NCBI GenBank assembly: GCA_023409265.1
Contig: JAEYHZ010000022.1
Coordinates: 608,572-672,571 of the forward strand
DNA length: 64,000 bases
Direction: 5' to 3'
Origin: Bacillota bacterium
Lineage (GTDB): Bacteria; Bacillota; Clostridia; Acetivibrionales; DSM-1351
The notes under the pieces were generated by a model. It saw only the letters and a list, made by a program, of their open reading frames with translations. It did not search any database and had not been told where the DNA came from. Of the stretch, positions 17,461 through 26,730 are shown piece after piece. Each line of letters starts with the position of its first letter. Within the stretch, counting starts at the first letter, position 1. The translations under genes were made by a program, and so were the position numbers.

Positions 17461-18519
17461 TTATTCCACATGGATAATATCGTACCCTGCTGCTTTTACC
17501 ATTCTGTTCATGATGGCCAGTCCAACTTCGTGATCATCTACAGATTCTGCAAAAATAATGTCCACTCCCCGGTCATCAAATTCCCTTAGTATAGAAAACA
17601 GGCTGGCTGCTATGGTTTCAGGATTGTTTCTGTCCCCCATGGAAATTGTTTCATAGCCCCGGTAACCATCTTGTGTCTGAAGAGTAGCACAAACCCCTAC
17701 CTTTTTCCCTTGCTTTTTATTGTTGTCAGCAAGCTCCAGTATCTTTTCCATCTGTTTTTTCAGATCCTCACCTTTTACTATTACCACATGTGCTTTGGGA
17801 GAATAGTGAGTGTATTTCATTCCCGGAGATTTTGGAATATTTTCAGAATTTATTTTCCCCAAAATTGTTTTATCAATGTCAATAGGGCCAATATATTTTT
17901 CAATCTGTTTAGGTGTAACACCGCCTGGCCTCAACAGTACAGGAGGATCTACGGTAACATCCAGCACCGTTGATTCAAGGCCTACCCGTGAGCTGCCTGC
18001 ATCAATTACCATCTCTATCTTTCCGTCCAGGTCGTCCAGTACGTGCTGCGCCGTTGTGGTACTCGGTTTTCCCGACACATTTGCGCTGGGCGCAGCGACA
18101 GGTATTCCCGCCAGCCGTATCAATTCTCTTGCCACAGGATGCTCCGGCATTCGGACCGCTACAGTATCCAGCCCGGCCGTTATAATTTCCGGTATTATGG
18201 AGCTTTTTTCCATAACAAGCGTCAGTGGGCCGGGCCACAGGTTGTCCATCAATACGGCAGCCTTTTCAGGTATACTTTTTGTAAGCTCTTTCACTTTTTC
18301 CTTATCTGCTATATGTACAATAAGAGGGTTGTCGGAAGGACGTCCCTTTGCCTTGAATATCTCCTCAACTGCTTCAGAATTTAAAGCATTGGCGCCCAGG
18401 CCATAGACCGTCTCTGTCGGGAAGGCAACAATTTTGCCTGACTTCAGTACATTTGCAGCAATGCTCAGTTTTTGTCTGTCAATATTTAAAGGGTCTAATT
18501 TTATGACTTCTGTTTTCAT
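17461..18519 (-). CDS. tsaC: L-threonylcarbamoyladenylate synthase (Sua5/YwlC type)
   Basis: The 352-residue protein has the two-domain Sua5 layout. An N-terminal YrdC-like catalytic domain (about 10-205) shows GKIVAFPTETVYGLG, KGRPSDNPLIVHI, WPGPLTLV, RMPEHPVA and PSANVSGKPS. A linker with SPGMKYTHYSPKA and a C-terminal Sua5 domain follow. The enzyme makes the threonylcarbamoyl-AMP donor for t6A37 in ANN-decoding tRNAs. The order upp-rpiB-ywlE-tsaC-prfA reflects the conserved Firmicute cluster, here with a ZIP gene and repeats inserted. The start is ATG 18519 with GGAGG. Confidence 0.96.
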   Translation of the reverse strand: MKTEVIKLDPLNIDRQKLSIAANVLKSGKIVAFPTETVYGLGANALNSEAVEEIFKAKGRPSDNPLIVHIADKEKVKELTKSIPEKAAVLMDNLWPGPLTLVMEKSSIIPEIITAGLDTVAVRMPEHPVARELIRLAGIPVAAPSANVSGKPSTTTAQHVLDDLDGKIEMVIDAGSSRVGLESTVLDVTVDPPVLLRPGGVTPKQIEKYIGPIDIDKTILGKINSENIPKSPGMKYTHYSPKAHVVIVKGEDLKKQMEKILELADNNKKQGKKVGVCATLQTQDGYRGYETISMGDRNNPETIAASLFSILREFDDRGVDIIFAESVDDHEVGLAIMNRMVKAAGYDIIHVE

Positions 18520-18653
18520 ACTTCCTCCAGCTTTAGTACATTAGTTTTATATATCCTTTGAACATCAATTCTTGTGGCAGTTGAATAATAAAGCTCTGTT
18601 TTCGAGAGAAATTAATTTAACTGTTCCATTATATATGATTAAAAATTGTATTT

Positions 18654-18788
18654 AACTTAATAAATTACTTAACTGAACATATTGCTTAACTTAACATATT
18701 TCTTAAATTAATATATTTCTTAACTTAATATATTTCTTAACTTAACATACTTCTTAACTTAATATATTTCTAAGTTAACATATTGCTT
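18654..18788. repeat. 17-bp tandem repeat array
   Basis: Eight head-to-tail copies of a 17-bp unit with consensus AACTTAAYATATTTCTT (one copy 16 bp). The array begins inside the ZIP gene stop codon and runs to about 130 bp upstream of tsaC. It is AT-rich, and each unit contains the near-palindrome TTAA. It carries no frame. Copy number may vary between strains. Confidence 0.9.
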
Positions 18789-19530
18789 AATTAATCATCG
18801 TTACTATTATACCACACAAAATCCCCAGTATATTGCCTACCGAGGACATTCTGCCCAGATAAATCCTCTTTGATTCGGGAATAAGTTCACCATACACGAC
18901 AAACAGCATGGCCCCGCCGGCAAAGCCCAGGCAAACCGCTATAAACTGTTCAGAAACATGCCCCAGCAGAGCACCTATCAGAGCGCCAATCCCCATGGGA
19001 ACACCTGACAGTATTGTCAGCAGAAAGGCCTTACCCGCCGGAAATCCTCCAACCTTCATGGGGAGGGCCATTGCAATCCCTTCGGGTATGTCGTGTATTG
19101 CTATTATCAGCGTCAGCGTAATTCCCAGACTCATAGATGCTTCAAAACCCGAACCTACGGCGAAACCTTCAGGCAGATTGTGCAGTGCAAGACCAATGGA
19201 TACCAGTATCCCCGCTCTCAGGAGATTTGAGTTCCCATTAGCGTTTTTTACAGCATCAAGCTGTTTTACAGAGTCATCAATGATAATTACAATCAGTATA
19301 CCTGACAATACACCGATTATAGTAAGATTCAGTCCTGCTATTTTAACTGCCTCCGGAACCAGTTCAAAGCAAACCACCGAAGTCATAAGCCCTGCTGAAA
19401 ATTCCAGAATCGAGCTCAATATTCTATTACTTATATTTTTGCCCACAAAAAAGGCTATCAATCCACCAATACCCGTTCCGGTAATTCCTGATATCAAGCC
19501 TACTAATGCTATTTTTAATATATGTTCCAC
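18787..19530 (-). CDS. ZIP family divalent metal transporter
   Basis: The 247-residue protein has about eight membrane segments and both ZIP metal-site helices: ALHNLPEGFAVG (TM4) and AIHDIPEGIAMALP (TM5). These His/Asp/Glu residues coordinate zinc or another divalent metal during uptake. The likely substrate is Zn2+, with Fe2+ or Mn2+ possible. The start is GTG 19530. It is inserted between prfA and tsaC relative to the usual Firmicute order. Its stop codon lies at the edge of the 17-bp tandem repeat array. Confidence 0.92.
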   Translation of the reverse strand: MEHILKIALVGLISGITGTGIGGLIAFFVGKNISNRILSSILEFSAGLMTSVVCFELVPEAVKIAGLNLTIIGVLSGILIVIIIDDSVKQLDAVKNANGNSNLLRAGILVSIGLALHNLPEGFAVGSGFEASMSLGITLTLIIAIHDIPEGIAMALPMKVGGFPAGKAFLLTILSGVPMGIGALIGALLGHVSEQFIAVCLGFAGGAMLFVVYGELIPESKRIYLGRMSSVGNILGILCGIIVTMIN

Positions 19531-19557
19531 GGCAATTCCATCCTTTGATAGTTAGTC

Positions 19558-19678
19558 TATAACGAGGCCTTGAATGCCCATGGTATCCATATTGTCCCTG
19601 GGGACACCCTTGCCTCGTTGAAACGCTAAGGTAGAAATTTTTCTACAACCGGAAAATTTTCTAAATATACGTTATAAG
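19558..19678. repeat. Two-arm palindromic repeat, family 1, copy 3 (arm order B)
   Basis: TATAACGAGGCC opens the element and ACGTTATAA closes it. The internal junction CCTCGTTGAAACGC and the AAATTTTTC / GAAAATTTT hairpin are present. It lies between prfA and the ZIP gene and is shorter in the first arm than copies 1, 4 and 5. Confidence 0.75.
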
Positions 19679-19716
19679 ACATACTATTCGAGGTTGCTGC
19701 AGATTATTAATAATTT

Positions 19717-20796
19717 TTAATCTTCATCGTCACTTCCGCCGCCCAATTTTTCGGATTGGTCAGTGGTTATAAGTGCATCAATTATTTCATCCAGATCTCC
19801 GTCAAGAACCTGGTCAAGTTTATAAAGTGTAAGATTTATTCTATGGTCGGTTACTCTTCCCTGGGGATAATTATAGGTTCTGATTCTCTCACTTCTGTCA
19901 CCCGTACCCACCTGGTTTTTTCTGTCCTGAGCCACCTCATTGGTCTGCTGTTCCTGAGCTATTTCATAAAGCTTTGATCTCAGTATCTTCATAGCCCTGT
20001 CTTTATTCTTATGCTGTGAACGTTCATCCTGGCAGGCTACAACCAAACCGGTAGGAATATGTGTTATTCTGATTGCAGAATCAGTCTTGTTAATGTGCTG
20101 TCCACCGGCACCGCTTGCTCTGTAGGTATCAATCCTGAGATCATTTGGATTGATATCCACATCAACTTCTTCCACTTCCGGAAGAACCGCAACCGTTATA
20201 GTTGATGTGTGAATACGTCCGCTGGATTCTGTTGATGGGACTCTTTGCACTCTGTGAACCCCGCTTTCAAATTTTAGACGGCTGTAAGCACCTTTCCCTT
20301 CAATTGAAAAGACAACCTCCTTGAAACCGCCCAGTTCTGTGGGGTTTGAATCCAGTATTTCTGTTTTCCACCGCTTTCTTTCTGCATATCTGGTCATGGA
20401 TCTAAAGAGAACTCCTGCAAACAGCGCTGCCTCTTCCCCGCCTGCTCCTCCACGGATTTCAATAATAACGTTTTTATCGTCATTTGGATCCTTTGGAACT
20501 ATCATTATCTTAAGTTGCTTCTTAATTTCCTCCAGTTTTTCCTGAGCATCTTCAAACTCGGACTGAACCATATCGCGGAAATCCTTGTCCAGAGTCTCAT
20601 TCAATAATTCTCTGGCTTCTTCAATCTCGGCGGTTACCTTCTTGTACTCTCTGAACTTTTGAACTATTTCCTCTAGATCAGAGTACTCCTTCATATATTT
20701 TCTATATTCATCCTGATTATTAATTACATCAGGATCACTTAGCTTATGGCTTATTTCCTCGTATCTGTCTTCTGCTACCTGCAGTTTATCAAACAT
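19717..20796 (-). CDS. prfA: Peptide chain release factor 1
   Basis: The 359-residue protein has the universal GGQ motif (residues 231-233, GAGGQHINKTDSA), which triggers peptidyl-tRNA hydrolysis. The RF1 codon-recognition region is PSTESSGRIHTSTITVAVLPE (read in parts). It recognises UAA and UAG. I use ATG 20796 with GGAGG 5 nt upstream; the longer frame starts at a GTG that overlaps this Shine-Dalgarno. The prfA-tsaC-ywlE-rpiB-upp succession is conserved in Firmicutes. Confidence 0.97.
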   Translation of the reverse strand: MFDKLQVAEDRYEEISHKLSDPDVINNQDEYRKYMKEYSDLEEIVQKFREYKKVTAEIEEARELLNETLDKDFRDMVQSEFEDAQEKLEEIKKQLKIMIVPKDPNDDKNVIIEIRGGAGGEEAALFAGVLFRSMTRYAERKRWKTEILDSNPTELGGFKEVVFSIEGKGAYSRLKFESGVHRVQRVPSTESSGRIHTSTITVAVLPEVEEVDVDINPNDLRIDTYRASGAGGQHINKTDSAIRITHIPTGLVVACQDERSQHKNKDRAMKILRSKLYEIAQEQQTNEVAQDRKNQVGTGDRSERIRTYNYPQGRVTDHRINLTLYKLDQVLDGDLDEIIDALITTDQSEKLGGGSDDED

Positions 20797-20835
20797 AAAA
20801 TCCTCCACCGGTTTCTAGATGCTCATTGACTAAAA

Positions 20836-21050
20836 GGAACAATCAAATAAATTCTTCCCATTTTTAACGGGTTATTTTAATAATTCCCTACCATTTTTTT
20901 AATTTCAAAGTTAATAACGGTTATACCTTTTCAGTAATGCAATTTTGCTTTTAAGCTGTATATTAAACAAGTTTGGTTTTTGTAATTGACTTTAGGTAAA
21001 TATACATTAATTACATTAGAAATTGGACTCAATAGTGTTACGCAATTAAT
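20836..21050. other. AT-rich intergenic DNA upstream of prfA
   Basis: There is no gene here. TTCTTCCCATTTTTAACGGG followed by TTATTTT resembles one half of the family 2 repeat (44048-44224) and may be a decayed copy. The remainder is AT-rich and could hold the prfA promoter, but no clear -35/-10 pair stands out. Confidence 0.35.
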
Positions 21051-21326
21051 TACCCTCTATTGACAACGGACAATACGCCTCACGCTAGCCATTTTGCCAA
21101 TTTTCTTCGTTGTCGTCCTTGCCTTGCGGCAAGCAAGACTGCGTCCTTCCGCCTTGAAAATCAGCAAAATATCTAAGCGTGAGGTCGAAGATTTTTGAGC
21201 TGATGGATTTGTTTTGTGGCAAGGCAAAGCCGTGTAGCAATGCTTTGTGCCTTGCAAACGGCCTTAACGCAGCTACAGAGCAAATCCGTCGCTCAAAAAC
21301 GTGTTATACATTGTCAATAGAGGGTA
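21051..21326. mobile_element. 276-bp MITE with perfect 16-bp terminal inverted repeats
   Basis: TACCCTCTATTGACAA (21051-21066) and TTGTCAATAGAGGGTA (21311-21326) are exact complements. Read without the outer TA, the ends are CCCTCTATTGACAA flanked by TA on both sides, which fits a TA target duplication as made by IS630/Tc1-mariner transposases. Internal sub-repeats include CCTTGCGGCAAG and two CTCACGC/GCGTGAG segments. There is no transposase, so it would move only in trans. It sits just upstream of the DsbD-like lipoprotein gene. Confidence 0.82.
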
Positions 21327-21354
21327 CCAATACCATATACTAGGCAGGTAGCCC

Positions 21355-22914
21355 ATGAAGAAAAGATATGTATCTTTATTGCTTTGCTTTTTGTCCATTT
21401 TAACCTTGTTCGGGTGCTCCGTAAAAAGTGAGCCTGTAAAACTGTATTATTATTACTTCAATGCCTGCGGGGCATGTAATGAAAGCGGCAAGTTTTATGA
21501 TATGGCAAGTTCTGTTTTAAAGGACATTGACAGTTCCGAATATGAAATTATTACAGTTAACATTTTTAAGGAAGCAATGCCTGAAAGTCTTATGCTTTTT
21601 CTGAAGGCCAATAATATGAAAGCTGAAGATATCAGCTACCCTATGCTTACCTCCGGGAATAATTATATTATGGGTCTGGAAGATATAGAAAAAAATATGA
21701 AAGAGCTTTTGCTGAGCAGCATCAATAAAAAAAGCTTCAGTCCGGACAACAAAAGCAAAGAACCCGCAATAAACTCCTCCGGACAGGTGAACGCCCGGAA
21801 AGGCATACAGGGTACGACGGACAAAGACAGCTCATATTTTATATATTTCAATACATCATCCTGCAAAGACTGTAATGATACCGAGGAGTTCTTAAAAACA
21901 CTTCCTAGCGGATACAAGCTGGACATTGAAGGAAAGACTGTAAATTCCCTGCTGGTAATAGAACATAAAAATATTACTGAGGAAAATAATCTGGCATTGC
22001 TGCAAAGTCTTTTTGAATATTACGATGTACCCGAGGACAAACGTGAAGTACCTGTTATGTTTTATTCAAAGGGTTATATCAGCGGATATGACCATATAAA
22101 AAAGAATATAGAAAAAATAATAATTGGGGGAGAGGCTTTAAATTTTGATTATGACAGGCTTAACCGGGAAAATAATATAAAAAGCCTGACGCCCGAAAAT
22201 ATTCCGGGTATATTCCTTACCGGGCTTATAAATGGTATTAATCCGTGTTCGATTTCCATGCTTTTTTTACTTTTATCCCTTGTTATTTCTAAAAAGTCAA
22301 ATATATTTAAATATGGCTTCAGTTACATTGCGGGTAAGATGGCAGCATATTTTTCCTTTGGAATAGCTGCTTACAATATTATCACCGTAGTGGATTCAAC
22401 GGCATTCAGAAATGTTCAATACGGAATAAGCATTTTCATGGTTATAATATCATTGATATTGGCGATTTTGAATTTCAGAGATGCCTACTGGGCCAGGAAA
22501 GAAAAATATAATAATGTAAAAATGCAATTGCCGGGCTCATTAAGAAAGTATAACCACAGGCTTATAACATTTTTTGCAGAAAAAGCTGATTCAGGCTGGA
22601 CTGTTTTTGTTATTTTCGTCTTAGGAGTTATAATTTCCCTCGGGGAATTTTTATGCACAGGTCAGATATATGTTGCTACAATTGTGTACCTTGCTCAGAA
22701 TACATCGGGGCTGACGGGAACTACCGTTTTGTCATTTGCTATATATATATTGGCAGCCTCCCTACCATTGATTATGCTGGTTATCCTTGTAAACAGGACA
22801 AAAAAGCTGTTGCTTGTTTCTGAATTTGTGAGAAGGCATCTGCCTGCAATAAAGATTATATTCGGAGTGACATTTCTTGTATTTGGAGCTGTCTTTGCAG
22901 CGTACCTTATTTAG
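21355..22914 (+). CDS. DsbD/CcdA-like membrane thiol-disulfide lipoprotein with two thioredoxin-like domains
   Basis: The 519-residue protein starts with a lipoprotein signal ending LTLFGC (lipid Cys21). A first thioredoxin-like domain has CGAC at residues 38-41. A Ser/Lys/Asn-rich linker leads to a second, with SSCKDC near residues 170-175. From about residue 280 there are six hydrophobic helices with the CcdA/DsbD cysteine pattern: GINPCSISMLF in the first helix and EFLCTG in a later helix. Such modules pass reductant from the cytoplasm to extracytoplasmic thiols. Here both outer domains precede the membrane domain, unlike E. coli DsbD (alpha-TM-gamma). The redox partner is unknown. The start is ATG 21355, 28 bp after the MITE end, so the MITE may supply or disrupt its promoter. 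Confidence 0.8.
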   Translation: MKKRYVSLLLCFLSILTLFGCSVKSEPVKLYYYYFNACGACNESGKFYDMASSVLKDIDSSEYEIITVNIFKEAMPESLMLFLKANNMKAEDISYPMLTSGNNYIMGLEDIEKNMKELLLSSINKKSFSPDNKSKEPAINSSGQVNARKGIQGTTDKDSSYFIYFNTSSCKDCNDTEEFLKTLPSGYKLDIEGKTVNSLLVIEHKNITEENNLALLQSLFEYYDVPEDKREVPVMFYSKGYISGYDHIKKNIEKIIIGGEALNFDYDRLNRENNIKSLTPENIPGIFLTGLINGINPCSISMLFLLLSLVISKKSNIFKYGFSYIAGKMAAYFSFGIAAYNIITVVDSTAFRNVQYGISIFMVIISLILAILNFRDAYWARKEKYNNVKMQLPGSLRKYNHRLITFFAEKADSGWTVFVIFVLGVIISLGEFLCTGQIYVATIVYLAQNTSGLTGTTVLSFAIYILAASLPLIMLVILVNRTKKLLLVSEFVRRHLPAIKIIFGVTFLVFGAVFAAYLI

Positions 22915-22965
22915 CTGCGGTCTATATACAAGCCAATCAAAAATATATGATGGAGAGAGTCAGCT

Positions 22966-23286
22966 ATGTTTAAAAAGAGAAAAAACAAAAACCCAAAAGC
23001 CCAAGTAGCTATTTTCAATTGCAATAATGAGCTGCTGTTCAATGGAGAATTGGATTCAATACCTATAAAGGAAGCTGTGATAATAGAAAAAAGTATTGAG
23101 TTTTTTAATGATCACAATCCCTGTTATATACACCGGGGAGCAGTAACAGTAAGGCTGCTGGGTGAAATCGAAGCTTACCTGAAAATACAGGACGGAAAAT
23201 CCTTTATTGTTGACTGGCAGACAGGCAGCGTTGCTGACTATATTGATGTGGACGGCATATACCGTGTGGAATTGTCCTTGTTATAA
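22966..23286 (+). CDS. Small protein of unknown function
   Basis: The 106-residue protein has a strongly basic N-terminus (MFKKRKNKNPKAQ) and then a mixed alpha/beta sequence, without a signal peptide or a clear membrane segment. I do not recognise the family. ATG 22966 follows GGAGAG. It lies 51 bp after the DsbD-like gene and 25 bp before the fucosidase gene, in the same direction, so the three may be co-transcribed. Confidence 0.7.
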   Translation: MFKKRKNKNPKAQVAIFNCNNELLFNGELDSIPIKEAVIIEKSIEFFNDHNPCYIHRGAVTVRLLGEIEAYLKIQDGKSFIVDWQTGSVADYIDVDGIYRVELSLL

Positions 23287-23311
23287 TGAAATACTAGAAG
23301 GAGGATTAAAA

Positions 23312-25597
23312 ATGAAGCAAAAACTGTGGTACAAATCACAGGCAAAGGATTGGAATGAAGCATTGCCGATTGGTAACGGAAGACTGGGGGCAATGGTATA
23401 CGGCTGTGTAAAAAATGAAAATATTCAGCTTAATGAGGACAGCATCTGGTATGGTGATCCAATAGACAGAAACAATCCTGATGCGCTGTCCAATTTGCCC
23501 AAAATACGGAAACTACTGGCTGAGGGCAGGATCAAAGAAGCCGAAAAACTGGCTGCTCTTGCACTTTCCGGAGTACCGGAAAGTCAGAGACCATATCAGA
23601 CTTTGGGAAACCTGAAACTCAATTTTGATATAGATGAGAGTGATATAAGAGATTACCGCAGAGAGCTTGATATTGAAAAGGCATGTGCTGCTGTAAAATT
23701 TGTTTCAAAGGGAGTTAAGTATACACGAGAATGTTTTGCAAGTGCTGCCGATCAGGTCCTGGTAGTCCGGCTGACAGCCGATGCTCCCGGTAGGATAAGC
23801 TTTACAGCCAATATGAGAAGGGGCAGGTTCCTTGATAATTCCGGGGCCATAGACGGTAAAACCATAGGAATGTATGCAAGTTGCGGTACCGGCAAGGGTG
23901 TCAGCTTTTGTTCAATGGTCAGGGCGGTTTCCGAGGGAGGAAAAGTCAATACCATCGGTGAAAACCTCATTGTTGAGGAAGCTGATGCCGTAACCCTGCT
24001 CATATCTGCCGCTACCAGCTTCTATCACAAGGAATATGAAGCACAGTGCCTGAAATATCTTGACGGAGCAGGAGAAAAAACGTATGAAGGGCTGTTGTCC
24101 AGCCACATTGAGGATTATCCACAGCTATACGGCAGAGTTAAGCTTGATATAGAGAATGCTGAAGAGCAGAGCGAAATTAAAAGCCTGGATACAGCCGAAA
24201 GGCTGGAAAGGCTAAAAACAGGAAAAGTCGACCATGAACTGGTATGCCTTTATTTCTGCTTCGGAAGATATCTGCTGATATCCAGCAGCCGTCCGGGAAG
24301 CCTGCCTGCGAACCTGCAGGGCATATGGAATCAGGATATGCTCCCTGCCTGGGACAGCAAATATACTATTAATATAAACACCGAAATGAACTACTGGCCT
24401 GCTGAGACCTGCAATCTTTCCGAGTGCCACATTCCTCTCTTTGATCACCTTGACAGGATGAGAGCACCAGGCAGAATAACGGCCAGGGTAATGTACGACT
24501 GCAGTGGCTTTGTAGCGCACCACAATACCGACATATGGGGGGACACGGCTCCACAGGATATATACATTCCGGCAACTTACTGGCCAATGGGTGCGGCCTG
24601 GCTCTCACTCCACCTGTGGGAGCACTATGAATTCGGTAGGGACAAGGAATTTTTAAAAGGTGCCTTTCCGATAATGAAAGAGGCAGCGGAATTCTTTCTG
24701 GACTTTCTGATCGAAGACAGCAAAGGAAGACTCGTAACAAGTCCTTCTGTTTCACCGGAGAATACATATATACTGGAAAACGGTGAGAAGGGTTGTTTAT
24801 GTACAGGCCCTTCCATGGACAGCCAGATATTATCTGCACTTTTCACCGGATGTATAGAAGCTTCGGATATTCTTCATATTGACAGAGCTTTTGCAGAGAA
24901 ACTGATAAAAGCCAGGGACAGCCTCCCTAAGCCTCAGATAGGACGGTACGGGCAGATTCAAGAATGGTCGGAGGACTATGAGGAAGAAGAGCCGGGACAC
25001 AGGCATATATCACATTTATTTGGCTTACATCCGGGAAAGCAGTTTAGTCAAAGAAAGACACCAGATCTGGCAGCAGCTGCCAGAAAAACTCTTGAAAGGC
25101 GGTTGGCCCATGGCGGAGGTCATACAGGTTGGAGCAGAGCCTGGATAATAAATATGTGGGCAAGACTGAAGGATGGAGAAAAGGCATATGAAAATGTTAT
25201 GGAGCTTCTGAAAAAATCCACTCTGCCGAATATGTTCGACAATCATCCGCCCTTCCAGATTGACGGGAATTTCGGAGGTGCTGCAGGTATAGCTGAAATG
25301 CTGCTGCAAAGTCATGATGGTGGTATTGAATTTCTGCCAGCGCTTCCAGGTAATTGGAGTAATGGAAAGGTAAAGGGCCTGGTTGCACGCGGCGGCTTTG
25401 AAGTAGAGATGGAATGGAAGGACGGCAGGCTCAGCCGTGCCAATATCCTGTCCAGAAACGGGGGGGGTTGTAATATTATAACTTCACGTAATTATGATAT
25501 AACCTGTGAGGACAGGAAGGTTGAAGTCAAACAGGAAGGTGATATAATATCTTTTGAAACTTCCGCAGGGAAGAGATATTATATTGGGATCAGGTAA
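23312..25597 (+). CDS. Glycoside hydrolase family 95 protein (alpha-L-fucosidase type)
   Basis: The 761-residue protein shows GH95 layout: an N-terminal beta domain beginning KLWYKSQAKDWNEALPIGNGRLGAM, then an (alpha/alpha)6 barrel. Barrel motifs include NINTEMNYWPAE (the two active-site Asn of the family), HISHLFGLHPG and IDGNFGGAAGIAEML with the catalytic Asp region. GH95 includes 1,2-alpha-L-fucosidases and alpha-L-galactosidases acting by inversion. No signal peptide is visible, so it probably acts in the cytoplasm on imported oligosaccharides. The start is ATG 23312 with AGGAGG; the longer frame to 23207 overlaps the upstream gene and has no ribosome binding site. Confidence 0.92.
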   Translation: MKQKLWYKSQAKDWNEALPIGNGRLGAMVYGCVKNENIQLNEDSIWYGDPIDRNNPDALSNLPKIRKLLAEGRIKEAEKLAALALSGVPESQRPYQTLGNLKLNFDIDESDIRDYRRELDIEKACAAVKFVSKGVKYTRECFASAADQVLVVRLTADAPGRISFTANMRRGRFLDNSGAIDGKTIGMYASCGTGKGVSFCSMVRAVSEGGKVNTIGENLIVEEADAVTLLISAATSFYHKEYEAQCLKYLDGAGEKTYEGLLSSHIEDYPQLYGRVKLDIENAEEQSEIKSLDTAERLERLKTGKVDHELVCLYFCFGRYLLISSSRPGSLPANLQGIWNQDMLPAWDSKYTININTEMNYWPAETCNLSECHIPLFDHLDRMRAPGRITARVMYDCSGFVAHHNTDIWGDTAPQDIYIPATYWPMGAAWLSLHLWEHYEFGRDKEFLKGAFPIMKEAAEFFLDFLIEDSKGRLVTSPSVSPENTYILENGEKGCLCTGPSMDSQILSALFTGCIEASDILHIDRAFAEKLIKARDSLPKPQIGRYGQIQEWSEDYEEEEPGHRHISHLFGLHPGKQFSQRKTPDLAAAARKTLERRLAHGGGHTGWSRAWIINMWARLKDGEKAYENVMELLKKSTLPNMFDNHPPFQIDGNFGGAAGIAEMLLQSHDGGIEFLPALPGNWSNGKVKGLVARGGFEVEMEWKDGRLSRANILSRNGGGCNIITSRNYDITCEDRKVEVKQEGDIISFETSAGKRYYIGIR

Positions 25598-25726
25598 TAA
25601 TCAGGATTTGATAAGAGGATGACTAATATAAAGTAATAAAGATAAACAGGCCATCCTGGGACTTGAAAAACAGCCCTAACAATGCTGACTTTGACCGGTT
25701 TGATTATAACGAAATAAATTATTTAT

Positions 25727-25769
25727 TGGCTGCAAAAAGGTCTTTGTTTTAACCTCTTTGCAGCCACTT
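25727..25769 (+). terminator. Hairpin after GH95, probable terminator
   Basis: TGGCTGCAAAAAGG pairs with CCTCTTTGCAGCCA across about 14 nt, followed by CTTTTAG. The stem is long and the T-run short, so termination is likely but not certain. The remaining 25598-26011 region shows no gene. Confidence 0.55.
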
Positions 25770-26011
25770 TTAGTGGAATCAACTTAAGCTGGAGGACTTT
25801 TTTATATCCATGAAGTATAATTGAGCTATGAGATATTTTTAATAAATTTTTTTGAAGGATTTTGATTCGATTAACCATGAATATTTGCATGTTGGATATG
25901 GGGGTAAAAATTTTGCTTGAGAATGGTTTGGAGTAATGCAATTGCAGCATTTTGAATAAACTGGAAAGAAAAGGGTAAGTAAATAGGAGAAAAGTGAAGG
26001 GAGAATTAATA

Positions 26012-26629
26012 ATGAAAGTTATGGCAATCAACGGCAGCCCACATAAGAACGGGTGTACATATACAGCTATAAAGCTTATGGCCGAACAGCTTGAAAAAGA
26101 AAACATAGAGGTTGAAATCATTCATGTAGGAAATAAGATAATTAGGGGTTGTACTGACTGCAGAGCCTGTGCCGAGACAAGGAATTGTGTATTCAGCAAT
26201 GATGTTGTCAACGAATGTATAGAAAAAACGAAAGAAATTGATGGTATTATAATTGGTTCACCCGTATATTATTCAGGTATTGCAGGAACGATGAAATCCT
26301 TTTTGGACAGATTCTTTTTTGCAGGTGCAAATCTGCAGTACAAGGTGGGAACAGCTCTGGTATCACTCAGGCGGTCAGGCGGAGTGGACGCTTTTCACCA
26401 GTTGAACAATTACTTTAATCTGGCAAATGTCATTACAACCCCATCCCACTACTGGAATGTAATTCATGGCTCAAAGCCCGAAGAGGTCATGCAGGACAGG
26501 GAAGGAGTTCAGATTATGCAGACTTTGGGTCAAAAAATGGCCTGGCTTATGAAGTCTCTTGAACACAGCAGAAATGAAGTTTCTCTTCCGCAGCTTGAGC
26601 AGCGTGTCTGGACTAATTTTATAAGATAG
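26012..26629 (+). CDS. NAD(P)H-dependent FMN / iron-sulfur flavoprotein-type reductase
   Basis: The 205-residue flavodoxin-like protein has an N-terminal FMN loop (MAINGSPHKNGCTY) and the second loop GSPVYYSGIAGTMKSFLDR. Between them lies a compact cysteine motif, CTDCRACAETRNC (CX2CX2CX5C), as in archaeal and clostridial iron-sulfur flavoproteins, so it may bind a [4Fe-4S] cluster as well as FMN. It probably transfers electrons to quinones or other small acceptors. ATG 26012 follows GGGAG; the in-frame GTG 25994 is less good. It is monocistronic, with a hairpin after it. Confidence 0.87.
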   Translation: MKVMAINGSPHKNGCTYTAIKLMAEQLEKENIEVEIIHVGNKIIRGCTDCRACAETRNCVFSNDVVNECIEKTKEIDGIIIGSPVYYSGIAGTMKSFLDRFFFAGANLQYKVGTALVSLRRSGGVDAFHQLNNYFNLANVITTPSHYWNVIHGSKPEEVMQDREGVQIMQTLGQKMAWLMKSLEHSRNEVSLPQLEQRVWTNFIR

Positions 26630-26677
26630 ATATAAATGATAGGGTTATTAACTATTATTATGATGATTTATCCTAAA

Positions 26678-26711
26678 AAGGCGCTGCCGAAAATTACGGA
26701 AGCGCCTTTAG
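26678..26711. terminator. Hairpin between convergent genes
   Basis: AAAGGCGCTGCCG and CGGAAGCGCCTTT pair across AAAATTA. It can end transcription of both the flavoprotein gene (plus) and the zinc-ribbon gene (minus). Confidence 0.7.
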
Positions 26712-26730
26712 TATGGATTCAGCTATAATG

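Noticed and set aside
18654..18788. CRISPR array or origin iterons at the 17-bp repeats
   Set aside because: There are no spacers between units and no replication gene beside them; it is a plain tandem array.
21057..21257. 66-codon minus-strand frame in the MITE
   Set aside because: It is confined to the repeat, is not transposase-like, and has no ribosome binding site.
25723..26121. 132-codon minus-strand frame opposite the flavoprotein gene
   Set aside because: It overlaps the start of a well-supported gene and a terminator; the sequence is low complexity and hydrophobic through AT bias.
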